DNA of 64,000 nucleotides from contig JASJOG010000016.1 in the NCBI GenBank assembly GCA_030142905.1, positions 1,553,001-1,617,000 on the forward strand, read 5' to 3'. The position numbers and the translations under genes were made by a program. Position 1 is the first letter of the stretch. Each line of letters opens with the position of its first letter. This DNA is from Heliopora coerulea (lineage: Eukaryota > Cnidaria > Anthozoa > Scleralcyonacea > Helioporidae). Shown here one piece after another: positions 21,928 to 31,269 of the stretch. A model generated the notes under the pieces. That model had not been told where the DNA came from and did no database searches. It saw nothing but the letters and a program-made list of their open reading frames with translations.

Positions 21928-22600
21928 AAATACGTTTACGCAACAAACCCTCTCCCACCCTTCCAATACATCTCTCGAGAATCCAAGTAACATTGAAAAT
22001 TTTTCAAAATCGTCAAAAAGACAAATCGTCCTTACTACAACTGGAAGAGGTAATGCAATAAAGAAAACACAATATTTGGCCACAAATATTGACTACCCAA
22101 ACTGGAAATTATTTTACATTTAAACTGCTTGTCCTCATATTTACGTTTAAAATTTCTATTCTGTTTTATTAAAACAAAACGTTTACTGAGAATAACCTTT
22201 AACGGTTTAATAAATGGTAAGAGATCCATTCTGACAATTCTACTGCTTATCAATGCATGTTCATAGCAAGACCCTGTATTAATTGCAATCTTGAGATATT
22301 TCAAGTCGTTTTCCAATCAAACTTTTCACTCGCTTTGCTTTAAAGAATAATTCTTTATTAGATAGCCAGGCTTTCTGTCTTAAAATTGGATCATTCTCAA
22401 AGGTTACTGGTCGGATATCAGCATCACGGACAGCTCATGAGTGAATTTTTTTTTCATATTTTTTGTCTTAAAAAAACTGATAAATTATATATTATCTCAA
22501 AGTTGGCTGAAAATGTCTATTAGAAGTGCTATGAAGAAGATTTATGTTAAGTATTCATCCTGAGGTACAACAATTTGTTGACGAAGATGAAACGAATTAC
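21928..22600 (+). repeat. Unclassified repeat R, copy 1
   Basis: This 673-bp segment is the reverse complement of 41989-42662 at high similarity along its whole length, with both edges sharp. The plus strand carries a frame of about 60 codons (NTSLENPSNIENFSKSSKR, QIVLTTTGRGNAIKKTQYL, then PNWKLFYI and stop) whose product is conserved in the second copy. A 3' region of about 480 bp follows. No known family is recognised. It could be the 3' end of a host gene moved as a retrocopy, or the 3' part of an unknown element. Confidence 0.75.
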
Positions 22601-23010
22601 TTAATCTTCGTTTCAAATACTTCTGAGTAACGAGAAGAGTAACGAGAAGAGCGAAACTTGGCAATAAACTGTAGGACCTGCTTGCATTTTTGTCAATATA
22701 AGTTTGAACATCAGAGGCAATTTACCGTTGCTACGGTCTGGATGCAAATAACAAAGCATTATTACGCAGCAAGTGAGAGTCAGACAAAAGCTTATTGACT
22801 TTAAATTAGCCACCAATGCAGCCGATCAAACTTCCGGTCCGGAAAATATTGGGGGGCTACAGCCCCCTAGCCCCCGCGGCTCCGCAGTCCCTGCACAAAA
22901 AAATTACGATTTCACTATATAAAGTACATCATAAAATTACTGCTGGTTTTGCGTGCCGCAGACGCACGCAATGCCAATGTCAATCATCTTACTCTTTCAC
23001 GTGTTTTTAA
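22601..23010. other. MITE-like fragments
   Basis: A short tandem, GAGTAACGAGAAGAGTAACG, lies near 22624. At 22850-22895 GGGGGGCTACAGCCCCCTAG is followed by CCCCCGCGGCTCCGCAG, a GC-rich terminus common to non-autonomous hAT-type elements. No gene. Confidence 0.4.
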
Positions 23011-23286
23011 TAATGTCATCCGAAGAAAATAGAAGCTACTCTACAGGGGAAACACTGTTTGGCCCTTCAACAAAAAAAGCCAAAACATGGTACAAGCAAA
23101 CTTTCTGTGATGCATGGCTACAAGATCAAAAATTAAAAGACTGGGTTGCAAAAGACCCAACAAATAAATCTGGTGCATTTTGTTCAGTGTGTGAATGCAA
23201 GTTAAAGGATGCGAATAAGACAGATTTAATGAGACATAAAGCCACGAGAAAGCATGTCAATGCATTTAAAGCCAGAAGCCGCGGAG
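23011..23286 (+). pseudogene. hAT-like transposase, N-terminal zinc-finger part
   Basis: The frame from the methionine at 23011 (MSSEENRSYSTGETLFG) gives a lysine-rich start. A BED/TTF-like finger follows, with WVAKDPTNKSGAFCSVCECK and then the histidines of LMRHKATRKHVNAF, i.e. a C-x2-C...H-x5-H arrangement. This is the N-terminus of transposases related to the ZNF862/SCAND3 group of hAT. The frame then runs into an unrelated GC-rich repeat terminus (about 23278) and stops. The continuation is at 25736. Confidence 0.65.
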
Positions 23287-25735
23287 CGGCTTTTTAAGGG
23301 GGGGGGCTAAAGGGAATGAACGGATGTCTTTCAATTCGCGCGAAAATTTTTAGGGAGTCAAGAGGCATACGGTCACGTAAATGAAATCGCTAAAGCACTA
23401 AAACAATACTTCTTGCATTTTAAGAGATGTTTTAATTAACAAACAATTATTATCACAACCATCATAATATTCGGTTTGATAAACAAATCATGAAATGTAA
23501 CAAGTATAAATGTAGTATATAATGCAAAATAATTAAATGCAAACGCAATATGTATGGTTCTCAGCACTAACCAAGAATTGTATTTTAGTAAAGCTGAAAA
23601 TCGTCAACTTAAATGTCTTTGTGCAATGTCGCTGGCCTTACCGATTCAATCGTTTGATTCAAAGACGTAAATCCTGGGGGGATGGGGGGGACATATCCCC
23701 CAACTTTTTGGACAGAGGGGGATACATATATAATTCCCCCCCAGTTTTTGCAAAGTTCATGACAACTGAAGCCTAATTTCTGTTCCCTCGGCGCTTATGG
23801 TTCCATGTTTACCTTTACGATTTTCCGATAACTTTTTTCTGCCCCAATTCTTACCTAGGTATTGTTGGTTCGAATACATGACAAATTATGAAAATTTGCC
23901 AAGTTATTTTACAGTCCGATCGTTCTTCTTTGGACACCATTTTGTAAACAATCAGAAATACTTTGTTTAGTCATACTATAACGTCTTTATTGCTGTTTGG
24001 AGGAAATCCATGGCTTCGTTTCGATTGAAAAATAGGTATGAATGTTGTACCAAAGAAACAAGCTCAGAATGCCGGAAAAGGCATTTCATAAACATTAGAT
24101 TTAAAAAAAAAACTTTTAGAGGGAATGCTTCCACATCACTTGGCCGGCTCCGTCCCACCCCCCACTTTTAGGAAGCGATCGTCGCTCTTGGTTTGATTAA
24201 TTTCTGATGCTACTTCGGAATTCTTGGATACATGATTCAACAGGAAAAGCTCTAGTTTCTTGGCTAGACTAACAGACCGAAACTGATGTTGTTCAATGTG
24301 TTTTGTTTTTTCATATTCTTATGTATCTTTTAATCTGTAGACCCAAATAAGAGGGCATAAAGTGATGCATTGCACTTTGTTATAAAAAGGCATTTCTTTT
24401 TAATAAGGGCACTTTTCATGCTTGAAAAGGGCACTTTTTGCGGTTTCAAAAAGGTTGGAGGGGCACAATGGTTTTGACCACCGTTGGTTTGGGATTGTTT
24501 AAATTTGTTAACTATCGCACGTTTCGTTTGACTATTTCTTTAATATATACACAAATATTTACATTGTTTGATAGTATCCTTTTATCTAACGAGAGCCACT
24601 CCTTGTCGGTAGAACAACAACATCGAGAAGAATCAAGTTCGCAACAAAAAGTCAATCAAATTACAAGTCTTCACTTAATAAGTAATTTATAAATTCCCTT
24701 TTATAGTAATCCCCTAACAAAATTTTTGCAATGCTTTGGACTACAGTTTAAAATTAGCAGTTGATACATGCAATCTATTAACATTTAGGTTTTTTTGGTG
24801 GCGATATCCGTTTTCTGAAGATTAAATTATTTTTCTTAGGATAAAAAGTGGGTGGGCTAAAGCCTCCTCCCCAGCCCTTCCCCTCCGCGGCCCCTGAAAG
24901 CAAAACAAAACAAGCTGCAAATCAGTTCTTTTTTTAACAAACCAGCAAAATCGAATACCGAAGAAATGACCGCAAGAGCCGAAGTCCTGCTGACTAGCGT
25001 CCAGAGGGAGGGGTAGGGGAGTACCTGCCCATGGGTCCGGGCCCGAAGGGGGGCTTGCACCCAGAAAGTTGGCCCCCAAAATTTTTAACACGCTTCACTT
25101 TGATTTTTTTTCAAGTAAATTCGAGTGCATATCTAAAATGATATATCTCTGTTACGAACTGACGGTGAAGTATTTTCTGCCAAGTAAATAGAGGTTTTAA
25201 GTTTCTGAAACAAAACAAATGTAGTAAAAACCGACTGTGTAGTGTGTAGTCTAAATTAAATTAGACATAACTCGGCGTAATTTGTCACCCTGTCTGGATA
25301 TTAGATTTAATTTGTTCCTACAAGTCACAACCGCCTTCAGAGATTTCATACAACAATGTGATTGATGTGGTCAGTGATTATTATGTGACGTTCTCTTACC
25401 AACATAAATCCGGTGCCCAAAAAAAACGAGAGAAGCAGCAGCACGTGAATGAAGAAAAGAGAGACTCTCGTACAGTATCAGAGGATATATTATTTGCTTT
25501 TTGTATTTTTAGTACTTCACTTTTTGTAGAGCGCAACATACAAACGTATTTTAGACGAATAAATTCATAAATATTAGGTGAAGAGATTTTTTTACATCTT
25601 TAATATAATGAAAATGCGATGGCTTCATTTAGTTATTTATTTACTTCACGATAACGCCGTTAGAACCAAAAATATTGGAGGCTTGGAGGGGCTCCCATTC
25701 AAATTTTGACCCGGGGCCCGCTTTGGCTCTCAACG
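23287..25735. mobile_element. Nested non-coding repeats separating the two halves of the hAT-like transposase
   Basis: This 2.4-kb stretch has no transposase of its own. It holds several GC-rich repeat termini: a G9 run after CGCGGAGCGGC near 23275, CCTGGGGGGATGGGGGGGAC near 23670 with its inverted partner ATTCCCCCCCAG near 23733, GGGCACTTTTCATGC near 24408, GGTGGGCTAAAGCCTCCTCC near 24851, and GGAGGCTTGGAGGGGCTCCC near 25677. These look like ends of one or more MITEs inserted into or between transposase sequences. Individual elements could not be delimited. Confidence 0.45.
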
Positions 25736-26033
25736 GCGCTGGTCCTGCTAGCTGGGTTTATGGCCGAGCCTAGAATGCCTTTCCTTCAAGCCAATCACTT
25801 GAGTGAATTGATGAGAAAAATGTTTCCAGATAGCGAGATTGCGCAGAAAATCAAGATTAAGAAGACGAAAGCATCATATGTGATGCAAGAGGGAATTGCT
25901 TGGGAAGAGGTTGAGACAGTATCTTCAATTTGTGGGGACAATAAGTTCTCTATCATTATAGATGGATCCACCGACATTTCCGTCTCCCAAATTCTTGCCG
26001 TCGTGGTACGATTTTACAACAATAGGAAAGTAT
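25736..26033 (+). pseudogene. hAT-like transposase, central part
   Basis: The plus-strand frame reads LVLLAGFMAEPRMPFLQANH, then MRKMFPDSEIAQKIKIKKTK and FSIIIDGSTDISVSQILAVV, the segment that contains the first catalytic Asp region (IDGSTD) of hAT transposases. It would follow the zinc-finger part at 23011-23286 in an intact gene. The frame is broken off at about 26034 by a tRNA-like SINE, and no downstream part (second Asp, hAT dimerisation domain) was found. Confidence 0.7.
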
Positions 26034-26079
26034 TTCAATACGCACGCTCTCAAGCTGTTCTCTCAGAAAAACTTTCTGA

Positions 26080-26151
26080 GTCCCTGACGGGAATCGAACT
26101 CGTAACCTTCTGATCGCCGGTGAGACGCTCTAACCATTGAGCTACAAAGAC
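26080..26151 (-). repeat. tRNA-like SINE head, copy 3
   Basis: A minus-strand 72-nt tRNA-like sequence with a full 7-bp acceptor stem (GTCTTTG with CAGGGAC), A box TAGCTCAATGG and B box GTTCGATTC. The tail to the left includes the hairpin CTCAGAAAGTTTTTCTGAG and then GAACAGCTTGAGAGCGTG. It is inserted into the hAT-like transposase. Confidence 0.75.
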
Positions 26152-26293
26152 TCAGATGGTGAGCGAAGGTTAAATCTGTGTACTGCTTCGTATAGATGGT
26201 AGACATATGTACTGCCACTCTGCTAGTCTTGATATGTCGTCTATTTTTATGTTAATCAATGATGTGTTTGTGGGAGCTTGGTAATTATTTATT

Positions 26294-26365
26294 TTCAATA
26301 CGCACGCTCTCAAGCTGCTCTCTCAGAAAAACTTTCTGCGTCCCTGACGGGAATCGAACCCGAAA
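26294..26365 (-). repeat. Truncated second copy of the same SINE
   Basis: The 66-bp segment that starts TTCAATACGCACGCTCTCAA repeats 26034-26102 almost base for base. It stops inside the T arm of the tRNA-like head, where a different repeat (26366 on) begins. The two copies are in the same orientation, 260 bp apart. Confidence 0.75.
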
Positions 26366-26695
26366 CTGGCGTGTGGGCTAAGAACTGCCCTAAATTGTCT
26401 AAAGATGGTAAACTGACTGTCAAAAAAGAACGTGCACTTAATAGTTTCCTCAAGTAACTTTTCGGGACCGTTTTATCAGGTTTCTCGTCAATTTGGTAAT
26501 TTATTTTCGTGAAAGTATATAACCAGTAACTCGGTTAGACTTTGTCGAAATATATTTGAAATTCTTAAACTCATTTTTATCTTTTGAAGACATGTTTTGT
26601 GTGTATTTTCAATAAGAAAAATTTTCAGGAAAAGTAAAATCTCGCGTGGGAGACTAAAACTGACGTATAAGCCCGCGTAGGGAACTGAAACCAGT
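26366..26695 (+). repeat. Repeat S, copy 1 (internal part of an inverted-repeat transposon)
   Basis: About 330 bp that match 61170-61500 closely (CTAAATTGTCTAAAGATG, then CCGTTTTATCAGG, then GTCGAAATATATTT). In the second copy this stretch is flanked by inverted arms, so here only the internal part is left. It is joined on the left to the truncated SINE and on the right to a GAACTCTAAAAAGACTGG terminus. Confidence 0.75.
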
Positions 26696-26725
26696 GAACT
26701 CTAAAAAGACTGGAACAATAACTCG
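26696..26725 (+). repeat. Transposon terminus (GAACTCTAAAAAGACTGG family)
   Basis: Same 18-nt end as at 27764 and, inverted, at 28106-28123. It may be the left end of a larger element, 26696-28123, that contains the zinc-finger pseudogene. It is followed by GGAGCCAAAAATGGCGGATA, also a feature of such ends. Confidence 0.55.
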
Positions 26726-27154
26726 AGGTGTAATTTTGGAGCCAAAAATGGCGGATATGGAGGCCGCCATGTACGTCAAACCCAGTCCTTTTAGTGGAAA
26801 ATGTACGACGATTTAATCTTCAATTTACTGTAGTAAAAATTTTACCAGGTAAATTATGAAGAATTCAGGACATACCTCAATAATACAGCTTTTGTCAAAG
26901 CTGTTTCTGGCGACCTACACTACCTGTCTTTCTTTTCTTTGATATGAAGCAAAAATATGCAAATTGTACAACAAAAGTAAGATTTCTAAGCATTTTCGTG
27001 TAATTTTGCGGTGTAACCAGCTTGCTAAATAACTTTTTCCTCAATTAAAACCAAAAAATGTATTTATAAATGTTAAGGCTACACATGAAGAACTCTAACC
27101 ATTTTCATGCAATTTAACTGCAATCAGAGTTGCTAAAAACAAGTAAACTTGTCC

Positions 27155-27763
27155 TCAAATCCAATTTTTGTTTGTAGCAATTTCAGATTTAACACAATCC
27201 TTCTCTCTCTTGAGAATCAGAGGGATGGGTTCTGTCAAATGACTTGAGGGTGTAAAACGGTGGCCATATTTTTCCAGAAATGGTCTCAGATTGTCAACTT
27301 TCGATATGGGTATTGCTGCAATCAGCAAAGACTCCACAACTTCGTATCGATACAGTCTCGTATCTTTGGGTAATGTTGATCCTTTGGGATTCATTTGTTT
27401 GTCGTTTCTTTTCATCAAGTCAACAATACTCTAATCTCTTTTCTTTCTTTTCGCAATAACTTCCTTTGATTTAATGTTTCTGGGATGTAATGTGCTTACT
27501 AACAGAGCTTCTCTTTTTGCACACGGTTTTCTTGCAAGCATCACATCTGAGTTTACCCGACACCACAGTAATATGCTCTCCTTTGAACTGACTTAATCTA
27601 TCCCTAGCACTCACATTTGGATCGGCCGTGCCCTGGACATTTCGTTTCTTTTCAGCTGGATTTGTCTGCACTTTACGTTTTAAAATAGCCGCTTTTTCTG
27701 GACTATTCAGCCTTGCTCCTGCTTCTGTTGTTATCCTCAAAGGATCTGCAGGACCTTCTCGTT
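27155..27763 (-). pseudogene. Zinc-finger transposon-type ORF (CGGBP1-like), frameshifted
   Basis: Two minus-strand frames lie end to end. The first (27471-27763) has a basic region and a C2H2-like finger: ERGEHITVV-type text reads here as FKGEHITVVSGKLRCDACKK and then HITSQKH. After a frameshift the second (27155-27418) reads LYRYEVVESLLIAAIPISKV, then LRPFLEKYGHRFTPSSHL. This pair is typical of a cnidarian repeat protein related to CGG-binding-protein-like/hAT-derived fingers. The upstream boundary of the frame runs into the terminus of the MITE at 27764. No catalytic domain is seen. Confidence 0.5.
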
Positions 27764-28123
27764 GAACTCTAAAAAGACTGGAACGATACCTCGTAGTACC
27801 AGACTTCACAATTGAATGAAGCCGACATGGGGGCAGCCATGTAGGTCAAAAACACGCGTGGGAAAAAGTTGTATTGAATCTTTACTTTTCATTGACAGTT
27901 AATTCTGACAAATATGCAGTCCTACCGACATTTTCCTCAACTTACTATGGATAAAAAAGAAAACTATCAAAAAATCCGAAATATGGGTGATGTGTTTTTC
28001 ACAATAGGTTGCGTGTTTTATTGCGCAGGGGACTGGGATGACCTGCAAATTGGCCTACATGTCAGCCTCCATGCTTGCTTTAAAATACAATTTGCAGGTA
28101 TCGTTCCAGTCTTTTTAGAGTTC
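27764..28123. mobile_element. 360-bp MITE with 24-nt terminal inverted repeats
   Basis: The left end GAACTCTAAAAAGACTGGAA (27764) and the right end TTCCAGTCTTTTTAGAGTTC (ending 28123) are perfect inverted repeats; the match continues inwards with CGAT. The short direct repeat GGACCTTC occurs just outside both ends (27751-27758 and 28127-28134), close to but not exactly abutting the termini, so it may be a diverged 8-bp target duplication. No coding sequence; a 91-codon frame inside is accidental. Confidence 0.75.
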
Positions 28124-28553
28124 GATGGACCTTCTTCGCTTGATTCACTCGAGCATGAATATTCGTCCGCCGTTTTGAATTTTCTTTAAGAAACCGCTGA
28201 CCAGCCTAGCAAGACCAACTTCCCTTTTGCACAGGAAGTAGATAGTCTAAGAACTACCATTGTGAAATAAGGAATCAAGAACAATTCAAGTACTCAAAGG
28301 CCAAAGCTGCTCTTATTTCTTAAAATAGATAGAAATTGCTCAGAACGCAAAACGTTGCCCAGAACGAAAAAACTTGCTTGTAATATGAAAAGTTGCCAAA
28401 AAGTTGCCGAGCATCTTGTGGAAAGCCCTATTTGTATACGTTACAATCTTACAACGGATTCACAGTGGTCGCATGCTTAATGGCGTCACGACATCAACTG
28501 AAAGGAATCCATTATGTTCCTAATAGCTCCTAATATGGACACTAATATGGATA
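28124..28553. other. No gene seen
   Basis: A short duplication, TTGCCCAGAACG / TTGCTCAGAACG, lies near 28355 and 28333. No coding sequence or recognisable element. Confidence 0.4.
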
Positions 28554-29415
28554 CTAAAAAAGAGATATGTGCAAGAGAATTGTTAAAAGAATAAATTTAG
28601 GAAATAAAAGGGCTGTCCAAGTGTCATTTAAAGGCTCTCCCTCTTGCAGAATGGTGGCATGTTGGAATATTTCTATTGATCCCCGTATCTTTCTACTAAA
28701 GTAATCTTTAGGGTTTCTCAGAAGAGTGGTTTTCTCCCATTCTATTCTACAGCCCGTCTCCCAGGTGTATTTTGTCACGAATGATTTCTGGGTTTGAGCT
28801 CTAACGCAGCACGTGTAGTGTTCTTTTTTGCGAGCCGTAATTGTGCGTCCAGTCTCTCCGATGTAAGCCAGCCCGCATTCGCAAGGGATGCAGCAGACTC
28901 CGGGATGCTGGTTCTACTGTGTGTTGTCTTTATGGATGAAACGTCGCTGGAAGAGCTTACTGGAGGTGCTATGGTAGACTTTAATATTTTCTTTTGAGAG
29001 GATTCTTTCAATCTTATGGGATACTGGGCCGGTGTAGGTGTAGGTTTGTGACCTTCCTCAATTATCTTGTCATTCGGAAAACCATTCTGTCCGAGAACCT
29101 TTTGAAGATGTTTGAACTTGCCATCATGTCAAGGAAGGGAAGTGCTTTTTTTTCGTCTTATTTTTCAACGGTGAATTGTTTCGATGGATCGAGACTGTTC
29201 AAGTATTGAAGGAAAGCATCAAGTTTATCATGTCCATGAGACCATATTGCCAGGATGTCATCAACGTACCGTCGCCACAGAGGTTTGTCATTGCAGAGTT
29301 GGAGTGCTTTAGTTTCAAACTGTTCCATATACAAATTAGCTATAACAGGTGAATGGTTTTTCCTTTTGAAAAGAGGAAAGACCATTAGGTGCGATAGTGC
29401 AAAGCTCCCGGACAA
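28554..29415 (-). pseudogene. Penelope-like element: RT end and GIY-YIG endonuclease, frameshifted
   Basis: On the minus strand, 29158-29415 encodes the end of a reverse transcriptase with SPVIANLYMEQFETKAL and the catalytic box YVDDILAIW. Downstream (28730-28910) another frame reads IPCECGLAYIGETGRTITAR, the GIY-YIG nuclease signature preceded by a Cys pair, and then CVRAQTQKSFVTKYTWETGC RIEW in conserved order. RT of this kind followed by GIY-YIG defines Penelope-like elements. The two parts are in different frames and the N-terminal RT half is absent, so it is a dead 5'-truncated copy. Confidence 0.85.
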
Positions 29416-30249
29416 TAAGCAGTCATCTTCGTAGGAAGAAAGTGAAGGGTAAAAGCAGTGGCCGATTAAGGGGGGTGTTACCGAACGTTTTCCGACTAGA
29501 GGACGATGGTATTTTCGCGTTTAATTTTCGTGCCGAACAATAGGACCGCTGGGGGTATTATAGTACTAGTTGTACGAACGGTTGACCAGGACAGCGTAGT
29601 GATAAGTGTTTATCGAAGTATTCGTGCCTTTTCTAATCAAAGGATGTAACCTTTAGCTCAAAGACGGAACAGGTGCAAGCCGGTTGCTTCCAAGATTGTT
29701 GTGTTTATGTTGTAAGTTTGGGGTTTTTTAACAGTATAAATAAAGAATTTATTATTATCATTATTATTAAGTCGATTAGCTTTATTCTCATTAAATAAAT
29801 ACAAAGTTAATGTGGGTTGTCTCTACTTGCGTGTTCGTTACGACTTACGAGAAAGGAATACTCGAGATACCGTTGGTCGAAATCTCATTCGTGAACGGGG
29901 GGGTTGAGTATGGGCACGTGCTAGGGGCACTCTCAATCTCGTATCAATCTCTTTCCCAAAATGAATATTTTATATGGCGTTTTGTAGCCTTCAGAACTCT
30001 GTGAATTCCCACTCCAAAATACAGGAAATAACATTTTAGAAAGTCCCGATTTTAAATTTCCGGGCGAGCATGCCCCTGGACTCCCTAGAAAATCTCCATT
30101 TTCTCCTACATGGCACATCTTCCTGCGTCTATGGACTCTGAGTTCCATCTATTTATGTACACGTATTATATCTATATTAATAAACCATATAATCACAGTA
30201 TTTAATGATTAAATATTACAATCACTGTATATTGTCCTATCGTCGCATG
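29416..30249. other. No supported gene; short (ATT)n tract
   Basis: AGTATAAATAAAGAATTTAT then (TTA/TCA)n at about 29733-29770 has the form of a LINE or retrocopy 3' tail on the plus strand, but no coding remnant precedes it. Other frames are short and unrecognised. Confidence 0.4.
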
Positions 30250-30960
30250 TTATGATTAATACATATTCCCGGCTTGCATTTCGGCGCACCCTTATTCAGG
30301 AGGACTCGGGTAACTGCAAATGTGCCAATGAAGTCCTGCAAATGCTTAACCTGCCACTGGGTAAAAATATTATTGGTGTAATAGAGACACAAAATGTCAT
30401 GCTTGAAGAAATGATGGTAAAACTAACGAAGGGGTACTTTCATAGAATGAGTGCAATTTTAACGTCTAAGCTGAATCGGGGCAACATTGTGAGGGCTATC
30501 ATTAATGAACATGCTGAATCTTTTTTTGAGGTACTGATTTAGAAAACTGAGTCAGAGGCAACTGATCGATTGATGGAATGCTGCATCCACGGGTTAAAGT
30601 AGGTAGAATATACCTCCCAAGGAAGAATCGAGGCCATGGGTTGATTATAGTGGCGAGGATTGTGTTACAATTGAAAGGTAAAGTCTGGAACAATATGTCC
30701 AACAAAGTCAAGAAAAGCTGTTAAAAGCGATACAGTGCACTTTAAACCGTGAAACAGATACTGAACCAAACGCATAAAAACAACGTAGAAATGAAGACAG
30801 GATGGTTGATCCAAAGGAAAAAGCTTTGCACGGTCAGTTCTTGGGACAGACAGAAGGAGTGTCGAGTGAACTGTCTTAATGTGGTTAAAGATGAAAGAAT
30901 TGAAGAAGTGGATGTTTATTAATGGCAGCAAAATATCAGACTTTGAAAACTAATGTTCTG
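30250..30960 (+). pseudogene. Second restriction-endonuclease-type LINE remnant
   Basis: The plus-strand frame at 30252-30542 contains GYFHRMSAILTSKLNRGNIV, equivalent to the FKKEYLRRLGLILRSKLNG part of the minus-strand LINE at 12.1-13.9 kb. After frame changes, VGRIYLPRKNRGHGL (about 30598-30640) matches DVDRLYLPRGKGGRGL, and HGQFLGQTEGVSSEL followed by WLKMKELKKW (about 30830-30915) matches the next block. The order is preserved, but frames shift and stops occur. The endonuclease end is not present. Confidence 0.7.
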
Positions 30961-31269
30961 AAGGTTGAGATCGACTAGCAGCGTGTCTGCTCAAACAGCA
31001 AAATGGGGTGACGCCCAAGGAGAGTAGAGAGGGGCTACAGCTCCTCGTCCAGGAATTTTAGCCCCCTGTCGGGGAAAAATTAACAATTCGTCGGGGAAGT
31101 TTCACTGATAATAACTCATTTATATATTGTACAAACTATGAGAATTGGTTCTTGATTTAGCCAAGAATGATAACAGACTCTTTTCCTCATGTCAAATCTA
31201 AAAGTAACTACTGTTTCTAGTTGCTGCGATAATTCTCGCGAAAAATAACATGACGTTTTCAACCTACAT
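30961..31269. other. No gene seen
   Basis: A GC-rich run, GGGGCTACAGCTCCTCGTCC then CCCCCTGTCGGGG near 31030-31078, resembles a MITE terminus. The rest is not assigned. Confidence 0.35.

Noticed and set aside
27914..28189. 91-codon frame
   Set aside because: It spans the inside and right terminus of the 360-bp MITE.
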